Source: Heliocidaris tuberculata (Eukaryota; Echinodermata; Echinoidea; Camarodonta; Echinometridae). Taken from it: DNA of 64,000 nucleotides. This document shows positions 11,335 to 34,167 of the stretch, piece by piece. Within the stretch, counting starts at the first letter, position 1; the number at the start of each line of letters is the position of its first letter. A program made the position numbers and the translations under genes. The stretch lies in NCBI GenBank assembly GCA_025618425.1, contig CM046838.1:44781302-44845301 (forward strand), in the 5' to 3' direction. The notes beneath the pieces are model-generated. The model did not search any database, had not been told where the DNA came from, and saw only the letters and a list, made by a program, of their open reading frames with translations.

Positions 11335-12290
11335 ATAGTACATAGTTACCTAGTAACACAAGGCTTCACACAATATTACAACTCAAAATAAAGAAGAGAG
11401 AGAGAGAGAGAGAAAAAAAAAAAAAAAAACGACTGGCATTCTGGTTTTCAGATCCATTCCAAAGTGGAAAATGATAGTCCCAGGCATATTCACGTAAAAC
11501 GCTTATTTAGCTTGTTAATACGTGGCTTTACTCAATCTCGAGGAAAATACACAATCTCTGATTTGCATATTGCATATTCATGTCGAAAGCGAGAAATCAT
11601 CTACGTTGTCGTAGTCTTATACACATTCACGCAGCCTTTTTTCTTCTTTTTTTCTTTAATTAGCTCGTTAATACAAGGTTGAACACAATCTCGAGAAAAA
11701 TACACAAGCCCTGATTTGCCTATTCAAGTTCAAAGTGAAAAATCATCTACATTGGCGTAGTCTCATACATATTAACACAGACTTTAAAAAAAAAAAAAAA
11801 AACCTTACAGTTCATACAAGGCTGAACACGACCTCGAGGAAAAAACACAAACTCCGAATTCGTATATTCATGTCGGAAGCATCTGCGATGCGACAGTCCT
11901 ATCAGGGAGGTGGAATTGTCCTATTAACGTAAAATGATTGGTTGCGATATTTATTGACGGTCACGTCATACCGTCCCGCTTGAACGATCCATACTATCAT
12001 GTGTGGACTTGGATGAAGGCTATCGCTTTGTTTCACAATACCCTGACTTCACAAGGCTCCACACAACACTCAACTTTGCTCAAGGAAAATACTCAAGCTC
12101 TCTACTTTACATATTCATGTCCAAATCATCCGCACTGTCATAGTCTCATGCATATTCACGTATTGCTTCAGGAACAGGGCATTTCCTAGAAGTTATGTAA
12201 TACCGTCACGCTTGAATGATCAAGCACGCGTGAACTTGGCGGAAGGATATCGCCGTGTCACTCACTTCCCCTCATTAACACTTTCTAATC
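10730..12290 (+). repeat. Subterminal degenerate tandem repeats, right arm and beyond
   Basis: This is the mirror of the left-arm repeats. It continues past the last base that can be matched to the left arm: 12055-12165 is another unit (AAGGCTCCACACAACACTCA ... CATATTCATGTCCAAATC). 12195-12290 is a degenerate copy of 11965-12050 (TACCGTC.CGCTTGAA.GATC ... ACTTGG..GAAGG.TATCGC), about 230 bp apart. The element therefore probably extends at least to 12290, and the left arm should extend a few hundred bp beyond position 1. Confidence 0.65.
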
Positions 12291-12309
12291 TAAACGGGAA
12301 ATACCATCA

Positions 12310-12405
12310 TACATATTCATGTATGATGTCATCTCATACATATTCATGTATGACGTCACGGTGGAGCTCCACTGGCTCCACGGCTCCACCGTGGAGTCTA
12401 GGGGT
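12310..12405. repeat. Tandem duplicated palindromes
   Basis: CATACATATTCATGTATG, itself palindromic, occurs twice, at about 12309 and 12335. Each is followed by ATGTCATC or ACGTCAC. Next comes a hairpin at about 12358-12392 (ACGGTGGAGC ... GCTCCACCGT) with a nested GGAGCTCC. This is hairpin-rich DNA just outside the recognisable end of the large palindrome. Confidence 0.6.
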
Positions 12406-12421
12406 ACCTATATATACTACT

Positions 12422-13145
12422 CACGTCCCTAAAAAACACCAAAGTGCCCCTAAACCCAGTTTTACTGCACCAAATGCTCTGGATATAGAGGGAAAAAAAT
12501 TGGCATTACAACCTCAATAACTCCAAACTGTCTCATTCAATTCAGCTAAAATTTACATAGTACAATTTTGAGTATTATAACTTTCTTGGGGTGCAATTTG
12601 GTGTCAAAAGATCATTTCAATAATAATTTATCAAATTGTGAAAATTGTACTGCTTTCTCAAACGTGGTCAAATGATATTGTCAGGATTATGTAAACACAC
12701 CCATTGTCCATCTGCGCCTGTTTGGAAAGGCATGATAGAGAGCTTGCAAAGTATTTGTGTAATTAACACATGAATGGTAGATTTCAGCATGGCAGCCACA
12801 TAGCCCAGATACTTAACAAGCTCCTCTACTATCTCTTGTCAAACAGGTGCAGATGGACAATGGGTGTGTTTACGTAATCCTGACAATATGATTTGACTAC
12901 TTTTGAAAAAGCAATACAATTTATACAATTTAATAAATTATTATTCAAATGATGATTTGACACCAAATTTCATCCCAAGAAAGATACAATACTCCAGATT
13001 GCAATAGGTAAATTTGACATGAATTGAATGAGTACAGTTTGGAGTTAAAGGTTGTAAAGCTTAAAAATGGTTTTCTCTACATCCAGAGCATTTTGGGCAG
13101 CAATGCTGGGTTTGGGGGTACTTTGGTGTTTTTTTCAGGGGCGTG
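12422..13145. mobile_element. Long inverted-repeat (fold-back) element
   Basis: About 290-bp arms (12422-12716 and 12843-13145) are inverted copies around a ~126-bp spacer. Outer ends begin CACG(T/C)CCCTRAAAAAACACC; inner ends carry ATTGTCCATCTGC. The arms have diverged by an estimated 10-15%. No ORF is seen. It is probably a MITE or fold-back element; the target duplication could not be identified. Confidence 0.7.
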
Positions 13146-13147
13146 TT

Positions 13148-13425
13148 ACACTCCCTTCCCGATGGAAATTTTTGTAAGTTTTTATATTTTTGTAATGTAC
13201 ACCCATAACTCTTCCTTCTGACAAAATTTGGTCTATGGGCCTTAAGAGGAAAAATTTGCCCCAATTTTTAAGGGCGGTCTGACAACCCATCCCGAAGGAA
13301 AATTTTGTCAGTTTTGGTGTTTTGGTAATGTATAGTCAGTCATACACCTTAATTCTGACAAAGTTTGGCGCATATGTTAGATGGGTTGAAATCGACCCGA
13401 CTTTGGGGCCCCTTTCGAGGGCTCT
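13148..13425 (+). repeat. Two degenerate ~130-bp tandem units
   Basis: Unit 1 (about 13155-13278) and unit 2 (about 13287-13420) share CCCGA.GGAAA.TTTTGT.AGTTTT, TTTTGGTAATGTA and TTCTGACAAA.TTTGG blocks in the same order. Nothing coding is seen. Confidence 0.55.
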
Positions 13426-13589
13426 GGGGGCCTAACCCGGCGGCTTCATTCGAGCTGACAAGCATTTTGTGAATGACATGGATAGTCTAAGGAACTTTAA
13501 GGGGGTTAAATCTCATATGTAAAATGGGTTGACTATTTCGGGACAGGCTCCCAGACTAGTATCATCGACCCTCCTAAAAAAGAAAAGGA

Positions 13590-13852
13590 AAGGAAAGAAG
13601 AAGAAGAAGAAGAAGAAGAAGAAGAAGAAGAAGAAGAAGAAGAAGAAGAAGAAGAAGAAGAGGAAGAAAGAGAAGAGAAGAGAAGAGAAGAGAAGAGAAG
13701 AGAAGAGAAGAGAAGAGAAGAGAAGAGAAGAGAAGAGAAGAGAAGAGAAGAGAAGAGAAGAGAAGAGAAGAGAAGAGAAGAGAAGAGAAGAGAAGAGAAG
13801 AGAAGAGAAGAGAAGAGAAGAGAAGAGAAGAGAAGAGAAGAGAAAAAAAAAA
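13590..13852. repeat. (GAA)n then (AGAAG)n purine tract
   Basis: About 70 bp of GAA repeats are followed by about 180 bp of AGAAG/AGAGA pentamer repeats and an A run. The plus strand is essentially all purine for 260 bp. ORFs across it are low-complexity artefacts. Confidence 0.95.
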
Positions 13853-14413
13853 AACTGTTCTCTCAACAGATTCGGAAAAATATATTTTGAATAATCCTTG
13901 TAGACACCCTGAGAGAGTTCCCCCAAAAATTTATGATCTCAGTTATCACAAATTCTTCACTTTCTTATTCTTTGTCGGTTTCTATGATTTCGCTCTTTCC
14001 AATTCCTTTTTAATTAAGTAGCTATAAAATACGAGGAAAATGAACACCCTATATAAATTACATAATTCGTGTACAAGGAAATGTGTATACAGGAACCTGA
14101 GGAAGGAAGACACAGTTTTATGAAAATGAAACAACTATTCATTACACCTACAAACAGGAAAAAACAAACTTAAACACTCTTTAAACCCGGTATGGATCCA
14201 CCACAGCGAGAAAAAGACAACAAAATTATTATCTGTATTGTAAGGCTGTAGGCACTACAATGTAGCGACATAATAGCTTGACAGTATGCGCACTTGATGG
14301 ATTGAATAGAACCATTAACATAGAAAGGAATAGAAGTCTCTTCTTCTATTTTTCTCCGTGTCTTGATCCTTCCCTCTTCCTCTGTTCGTTTCATTCTGTG
14401 TTATTCTGCTAGA

Positions 14414-14456
<43 letters not shown>

Positions 14457-14735
14457 TGCCTCTTCCCTTTCCCGCTATGTTCCTTTTATATATTTTCTCT
14501 CCCAAATAGTAGTTAACGATTTAAAGGGGAGATTTGGTATGAATTAATCTTTGCATGACATGATATTGTAATGTCTATATTGAATGTTCCTCTTGTATGA
14601 AAATGCAGCTTATACTTATAGTTTATTTCATGTTGGCAACCACTGGAATCTGGACAGAAGGCTTTATGCTGAAATTATTTATTTAAAAAATGTCTGTAAC
14701 GGCGTTCCAATGGTTGACTTTCTGCTCTGTAATGT
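13853..14735. other. No gene seen; (CT)n at 14417-14452
   Basis: Unique-looking AT-rich sequence with one CT dinucleotide run. Short ORFs show no domain resemblance. Confidence 0.6.
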
Positions 14736-14744
14736 TTTCTTTGC

Positions 14745-15232
14745 CAAATCAAAATAACAACAACAAAAACAATGATAACAATGATTACAACAATAAAAAT
14801 AATAATAATGATAATAATGATAATAACAAAAATAATAATAATTATAATCATATTACTACTAATGATAATAATGATAATTTGTGATGAAGATGCATGTAGT
14901 TACAATTGGTTTGAAAGTAATTAAAAAAAAATCATGTTCTTCATGTATATACCGGATGTTCATGTTTTAATCCTAGTCATAATTTTTTCTTCATACGGAC
15001 TTTTTACTTATTATAAATGGCATTAAACCATTAATGGCCATTTACTATTATCATAGTAGTGGTAGTAGTAGAAGTAGTACTACTACTGCTGCTACTATCA
15101 TTATCACCACCGCCGCCTTCATGATCATGATTTATATTCATCACCACAATCATCATTATCATCATTATCATCATCACCACCACTATTATCATCATTGTTA
15201 TCATCACCATAATCGACATCATCATGGATAGA
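14745..15232. repeat. Clustered trinucleotide microsatellites
   Basis: AAT/AAC/GAT-type runs at 14745-14882 and TAG/CAT/ATC-type runs at about 15053-15228. ORFs through these are N-, H- or M-rich artefacts. Confidence 0.85.
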
Positions 15233-15275
15233 TGGAAAGTGGTAAATATAGATCAATATCTTAAAAAGGATATTA

Positions 15276-15348
15276 GTGCCGCGGCGTGACCCGAACCGCG
15301 AGCCATATGATCCACAGTCCGGTGACGTATTCACTAAGACAACGACAC
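15276..15348 (-). repeat. tRNA-like sequence (tRNA pseudogene or SINE head)
   Basis: On the minus strand 73 nt begin GTGTCGT and end GCGGCAC, a 7-bp acceptor-like stem with two G-T pairs. An A-box-like TCTTAGTGAATACG and a B-box-like GCGGTTCGGGTCA lie at tRNA-like spacing, with CTGTGGA in the anticodon-loop position. A TTTTT run (15263-15267) follows 8 nt downstream like a Pol III terminator. The T and anticodon stems pair poorly, so a functional tRNA is unlikely; a tRNA-derived SINE or pseudogene fits better. Confidence 0.45.
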
Positions 15349-15359
15349 CTACACTATAT

Positions 15360-16980
15360 CAATTTATATAAACACACAGCAAATGTTAATTACTTTTGCA
15401 TTATTTGTCTTTCAATATCACTTCATTTATAATCGTCATCATCAACAAAGGAAAGTAATACAATGTAGACATGTACAACTGTACGAAAAGAAGAGAGAAA
15501 AAAGCTCAAGTCATGTCATATCATTGACGATGCATGCAGAGCTATTTCGTCGCACCATTTAGGATGGAATACATGTACCGTATATGTCCCAGTTTCCGAT
15601 CGATTCCGAACAATTGGCAAACATAAAAAAATATCTTTTTTTTTTTTTTAGGACTGTTGAAATATAATTTTGTCATAAAAACATGCTAAAGATATATTGT
15701 AAAATTTTACAATTACGGAGAGACCATCCCACGTCCCGAAAATGGGTTTACAGGTGCCCGAATATCGAGTAATTTTGATATTCTGCACCGTACGCTTAGA
15801 AGTTAAAAAGTATTTGCCCACCGATGATTATGAACCTATAAAATTGCATTTAAAAATCAAATGACTATTAATGCCTCAGTCTACAAAGTCCTGGTGTTAT
15901 CTGCAATAACCGATTTTTTTGTGTGTGTGGTGCATACATCAGATCGACAAATTATTGTATCGAATTCGATATACTGTACATGTAGATAAATATAAATTTG
16001 CCTGCACGTGAACTTTGAACATTTAGGTATTGCTTTGTTATTTTGAAAGACAAACAAATACATGGCCAACGTTAGACCAGGTATTTCCGGAGAATGGACT
16101 GGCAAAGGAGGATGAAGAGTGTCATCATTATCAGTCAGACCCAACTTCGGAAAACCGAGCACAGGTATATGTATACTACAAAAAAAACAGAGTATAACGC
16201 ACGATGAATATGAGAGCCCTCATCGTTCAGTGCGAGGCAGTATGTACAAAAGGCATAGGGAAATCTCGCAAAGTCGACCTGCTGTCGATATACTTCAAAG
16301 TAATGATGAGGATATTATTTATTTCCAATGCTGGTTATTTGAAAGTTAGTTCATATGACGAATCATTCCATGACTCTGAAGTTAATTGAGACGCAGCGTT
16401 ATTTTTGAGAGTTGCATATCATTAGCAGGTTGACTTTGCCACATTTTCCTTTGTCTTTTGTACTTACTGCCCCGAAATTTTACAACGAGGGCTTCATATC
16501 TATAGGGTGTTATAGGGCACATATTCGTAATTCATCTGCTCGCGATGCATTCTGGACATAATTGTAGCTGATCAAAAATATTCACATGAAATTAAATACT
16601 TGCCGGCTGTAAATCTATTCAAGAAAAAAATGGTGTTTGGAAGTCACATCCTTGCATATATCACCGCATGTGGAAGCTTGGACGTTTTAGTGTATTTTAG
16701 AGGAATTTTTGATCTACAGTGCATTTCCACTGTTCACAGCTGCCTGCAGTGAAAAAGTCGCAGTTCGTGATTAGCCTCGTTTCAGCCTGCACAGTATTTG
16801 TTTTAGCCAAATAAGTCGCCAAATAAAGTACCTAATTTTGTATTACCATCAGTGTAGTTCCTACTCTGTCAGTTAAATCGATTTTTTTTGGAGAGAGATT
16901 GATTAAATATGAATTTTTGATGTGGTTCAGCTTAACACGTGTTTCCGCTATCGGGGTCCGAATTACTCGTGTGATCCCTA
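15360..16980. other. No gene seen
   Basis: AT-rich sequence with only short ORFs, none resembling a known domain. No inverted-repeat or LTR structure was recognised. Confidence 0.5.
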
Positions 16981-16983
16981 TAC

Positions 16984-18055
16984 AATACGTCCCAGGAAAA
17001 AAAGGAAACCGGGACGTTCAGTTATTTTTCCATGAAATTTTATATGCATCATTATAAAGTTCAGTTTTTCTTCTTTGTTTTGATGCCTAATATGATAAGA
17101 AAGCGTCATGCATAGATGAGGAAAAATCAAGTTGCGCAGAATAAGTGGTCAAGATTTGTAAGGATGCAACAACCTTGGCTAAGAAAGGGATGGTTCATTA
17201 GCATTTCTTTCATGTTCTTTGTTATGTTTCTTTGACAAAATCTCTCAATGAGAGTGAATACAGATTTGAACAAGAGTTTTTCACTTGCCTGCCTGACCAT
17301 ACAGCTTACAACAGAGCAAAGAGTTTTTCTCGTCACCGAATGGAACCGCACTGGAAGCCTGCAGAAAGTCGCTCAGGCTTTCCTGCTCGGAATGTTCGTC
17401 AAAGTGAACCATCTGGAAGAACGTCCGAAAATACCAGAATGAAGGCACAAGCTTGAACCTGAACAAGGGTCGATCTGGGAGACCAAGGTCGGTCCGAACG
17501 GAGGACAACATCGTGGCAATTCAGCACTGGAAATAGACGCAAATCCTCATATCTCGACGAGGAGAAACGGATCATCCGACTGGACGTTCAGTGGTACCCG
17601 TACAAGATGCGCATTCGGCACCAACTGCTGGAAGCAGACTGTCCCAGAAGACTCCGATACTCTGAATGGCTGCTGGATCGTGGCCCAAGGTTTCCCGAAG
17701 ACCTCATCGTCGGGGACGAAGCGTCCTTCTTGGCTTCTTCATGAACGGCAAAGTTAATAACCACAACGTTCGGGAGTGTGAGCCAATCCGTAATCCGCCT
17801 CCGTTCTACTGCGATGTCAACATCAGTCGCGAGAAGGTTTCAGTCTGGGTAGGACTCTGTCGTAACGGAGTGTTATAATTCGGACCCTTCTTCTTCGACG
17901 GAAATATCGATGAAGAACGCTACTTATGACTTATCAACGATAAGATCGTTCCAGAGCTTGATCAACACTTCGTTCGCCAACCCGGTGGGAGCTTCGAGAG
18001 AATCTAGCGGGCACAAGATGTAGCACCGCCTCATCGAAGAGTGATCGTCATTGTT
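16984..18055 (+). pseudogene. Degenerate Tc1/mariner-type transposase
   Basis: Fragments in several frames follow the order of a Tc1/mariner transposase. An N-terminal helix-turn-helix-like piece (LTTEQRVFLVTEWNRTGS, about 17305-17360) comes first. Next is a linker with GRSGRPRSVRTEDNI (about 17467-17511), then PYKMRIRHQLLEADCPRR (about 17600-17653) and a first-Asp region DLIVGDEASF (about 17702-17731). VSVWVGLCRNGVL then meets an in-frame stop. A final D.APPHRRVIV-like catalytic piece lies near 18016-18050. In-frame stops at about 17875 and 17927 and several frameshifts make it dead. The 5' end may be the TIR-like block GTCCCAGGAAAAAAAGGAAA near 16990; no matching 3' TIR was found, so the element looks 3'-truncated. 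Confidence 0.8.
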
Positions 18056-18059
18056 TGTG

Positions 18060-18870
18060 TCTCTTTATTAAGTGACTTACAAGTTACACATGTCATTGCA
18101 ATGAAAAAAACAAAAGAACATATCAAGAAACAGCAGAAAGTTACAGAGACTGAGAGCAAGTGAAAAGAAACAAGTGAAGAGATTGATAAAAGGTTGGGGC
18201 AAAATGAAATTACATGAGAAAGCTGGAATTAATTTAAGATAATTGAGTGTAATGATACAAAGAATGTGAATGACTGAATAAGAAAATGGAATGAAACACA
18301 GAAGGAAAGAAGAGTATAAAGATTTAAAAAAGTGCAAAGAAAGAATAGGAAAGAAAGCTGGAAATGGATCCTAAAGTGAAGACGAATGTGCAGTATGAAC
18401 ATCAGGGAATGAGCGGAATAGGAAACAGAAAGAAAAGAAATGAAAATGAACGAAAAGATGAAAACTTACACAGGAAAAAAAATGAATCAAAGACAGAAAC
18501 AGAGGAGACAAAATAGAAAGAACAAATCGGGAATAAAAACATAAGAAGAATAAAAACAAACTCATGACATGTGCTTGAAAACGCTCATAATTATTCTGTG
18601 CAAATCTTTTCTGACAGGTAGCAATTGTAATTTTTCGTAATCCATCATTGCATGAACGATTCACCGTGCATTTGGTATCATCATGAGCATATGAAAGAAG
18701 AGATTTTACAGTTACTATTAGTGTTAAAGTATCAAATCAAATCGTATTTGATGATTATGCTATCTATCTCCAAAAACGGGTTTCCTTTTTTCTGGAGACG
18801 CACTGTATATACTCCGTTTTTAGAGTATATACCTGTGCTTGGTTTTTAGAAGTTGGGACTGACTGATGAT
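18060..18870. other. Purine-rich non-coding stretch
   Basis: 18090-18560 is strongly A/G-biased on the plus strand without a simple repeat unit. No gene is seen. A C14 run lies at about 18884-18898. Confidence 0.5.
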
Positions 18871-19158
18871 TATTCTCCGACAACCCCCCCCCCCCCCACA
18901 CAAGTGGCTTCGGTCCACCCATTGAATGAGCACTCGTGTTGTGGAAGGGCACCCGTCTAACCAAAATAGTGAAATGCGAGAGAGCATGGCATTCGAGTCA
19001 GGAGAGGTGTGGAGGGGTCGTTTTATTATTATTTTGTTAAATATTTTTAACATTGCCTTCCCCGTCTGTCTTGCTCTTTCGCTTTTCGATGGGGGTATTT
19101 TTCCCCTGCGTCCCACCGCAGCTACTCCCCTGACCATTATATCGTCCTCGCCTCTGAA

Positions 19159-19260
19159 AGAGACTGCACACCACTAGTAGACCTTACCATCTAGAGAAAA
19201 TATGAGATGGTAAGGTCTACTAGTGGTGTGCAGTCTCTACCATCTAGAGAAAATATGAGA
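19159..19260. repeat. Perfect 34-bp hairpin with duplicated loop
   Basis: 19159-19192 and 19205-19238 are perfect reverse complements around a 12-nt loop (AGAGAAAATATG). The 22 bp after the second arm (19239-19260) repeat the end of arm 1 plus the loop (19186-19207). The arrangement arm-loop-inverted arm-loop copy is a template-switch signature. Confidence 0.95.
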
Positions 19261-19378
19261 TTCAAGAAAAAGAGAGGTTATAGATTAACACGATGTTTTG
19301 CACCCGTTTTCCATGCTTTTGTAATTTTTCCATTTTTTTCTCCATTTAAATTTCTGCAACACCACTCCCCCTCGTCCC

Positions 19379-19425
<47 letters not shown>
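19379..19425. repeat. (CT)n microsatellite
   Basis: About 21 CT units. Confidence 0.9.
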
Positions 19426-19427
<2 letters not shown>

Positions 19428-19778
19428 CCTCTTACACCCCTGAATCTTTCTATCACTTATCTCCTTTTGGGCTAATCAATTTTCTATGGCGTATCCAAAA
19501 ATTGACAAACGGGATAACGGGGGGGGGGGGGGGGTAAAAGAAGAAGATGCATTTGAATTTAGTGCTAATACGAATTAATAAATGACATGCCTGGGAAATT
19601 ACGGAAGGGGCATAGAGAAATTTGGCGAAAAACCATTTAAAGAAGTGCAGTACCATTTTCATTATTGTCATCATCATCCTCATCCTCTCCCTTCTCCTCA
19701 TTATCATTATCATCATCATCATCATCACTGTTCCATCACCACCAACCAATGTACGCAGTAAACTCAAGCAGTCTTTAA

Positions 19779-20240
19779 AGGGAAATCCACCCTAATATTA
19801 AGTGTTGGTTTTAAAAGAAGCAGAAAAATAAAAGAAAAACAAAACATTAATGGAAGTTATAGCAAAATCCGATGAGAAATTAGAAAGTTATGAATTTTTG
19901 AAGTTGTCATGGTTGTAATCAATCAAACACAAATTGGTAACTATGTGACGTATCTTGCGAGCTCCTCTTCCATATGTCCTGTAAATTACAAAAAGCATAA
20001 ATAACTTCATAAAAAACATAAATTCCCATTTTCTCTGTAGAACATATTCAGTCATACATGTACCGTTGATATAATCATTGCACATATGTTAATAAACAAA
20101 ACCTTTATGAAACACATCTATTCCATCATCAACAACTAAGAAAATGAAATTCATGAAATTTTCTGTACTGAGCAAATAGGAAAAGAGCTCTCAAGATACG
20201 CCACGGAGTTGCCAATTTAATTTCAGCGTGGACTTTCCCT
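19779..20240. mobile_element. TTAA-flanked MITE, family copy 1
   Basis: The ends are inverted: AGGGAAATCCACC on the left, and GTGGACTTTCCCT on the right reading AGGGAAAGTCCAC inverted. TTAA flanks both sides (19775-19778, 20241-20244). The interior carries AGTTATGAATTTTTGAAGT and inverted GTGACGTATCTTGCGAGCTC-like blocks, shared with the copy at 31338. TTAA target choice fits piggyBac-type mobilisation. No ORF. Confidence 0.75.
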
Positions 20241-20614
20241 TTAAGGAAAGGGGGAAAAGAATAATGGCATCAAACACACTTTTGTCATAATTTGATTTGT
20301 AATTAAACATTTCTAACCATTCTAAAATGTCACAGTGTTCATCTGCCGATCTGTTTTATTTCATCGATGGCTTTAATACTGCAATATCATTCTCTTGCAC
20401 AATTCAGTAAACATGGTAAACCCTCCTTGAAAGATATTTTGGAAACAGCCTGCGCTTTCTCAAACAGAAAATCCTTCTTTGTCGATTTTTCTTGCTGCTA
20501 AAAATAATTTCTGATGTAATCTAGATTTTGCTAGGCTTTCATGTTTGAAAGATAATGGCAGAATTCCATGACAGAATAACATGACATTTTGTGAGGAATT
20601 ACCAAGTGCCTCGG

Positions 20615-20645
<31 letters not shown>

Positions 20646-20904
20646 AATTTTGGAAGGTATCGTACAGACATTCCTAGTCTTCGACTTCATAATCGATAAT
20701 TCTTGTCGAATTTGGATCGGACTTGATTAAGATAGTCTACGACAAACATGCAGACGAACGGTAGGTTTGCAATATTAAAAATCAATGTGTACTGCATCAA
20801 TGACTAACCATTTTACAATCATGTTGCTTACTGGGAAGGTATTAGTCAACACGAAAACGAAATAATTCGTTCATGTCTTTGGACCTTGTTAGGGTATCGT
20901 AAAG

Positions 20905-33856
<12,952 letters not shown>

Positions 33857-34100
33857 CCTGATTTTCGCTATAGGCATGGACTCAGAGTGATAAACATAGT
33901 ACAGCTCAGCTGTCATATCAATGCCTCAAAGATAGCACGGGTTACTTATTAACTCGCTTTTGAAAACAATCGACACCTGGCTGCATTTGACAAACTTTGC
34001 TATGAATAACAATAATATTGCCACATGATGGTATATTAATTTCATACTATCAGTAGCTAATATCAAGCATTGTAACTAGTGTTATTTATCCCCCCCCCCC
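33857..34100 (-). promoter_or_regulatory. GH16 5'-flanking region (promoter not resolved)
   Basis: This is the interval upstream of the ATG. I see no convincing TATA box or initiator, so no promoter element is claimed beyond location. A polypyrimidine C run lies at about 34090-34109. Confidence 0.25.
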
Positions 34101-34167
34101 TCCCCCCTTCGCCGGCCGGCCGGGTTCATGCTTTAGTTTGTAGTCACATCGGAAGGAGGGGATGGTA

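Larger units (their letters stand above)
1..12057. repeat. Giant palindrome (two ~6 kb inverted arms)
   Basis: Positions 1-5978 and 6083-12057 are reverse complements over their whole length. Near the centre base x pairs with 12061-x; at the outer edge the sum is 12058, because of small indels. The arms share every landmark in mirror order: polymerase 3' end, T-rich/A-rich tract, tRNA-like boxes, (AAT)n and outer degenerate repeats. They are not identical. Examples are a 10-bp tandem duplication near 568-588 only on the left, a one-base deletion near 6233 only on the right, substitutions near 5233/6828 and 1956/10130, and different homopolymer lengths. Independent mutations argue against a simple fold-back read artefact. 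The left arm reaches the window edge, so the true end is unseen. Apart from the polymerase fragment, no arm ORF resembles a protein I recognise. Confidence 0.96.

Noticed and set aside
1..12057. Palindrome as a pure sequencing or assembly artefact
   Set aside because: Arm-specific substitutions, a 10-bp duplication and a single-copy 104-bp spacer are not expected from a fold-back read. Not excluded without read data.
13513..13926. ORFs of 121-137 codons, K/E/R-rich or F/S/L-rich
   Set aside because: Produced by the (GAA)n/(AGAAG)n tract.
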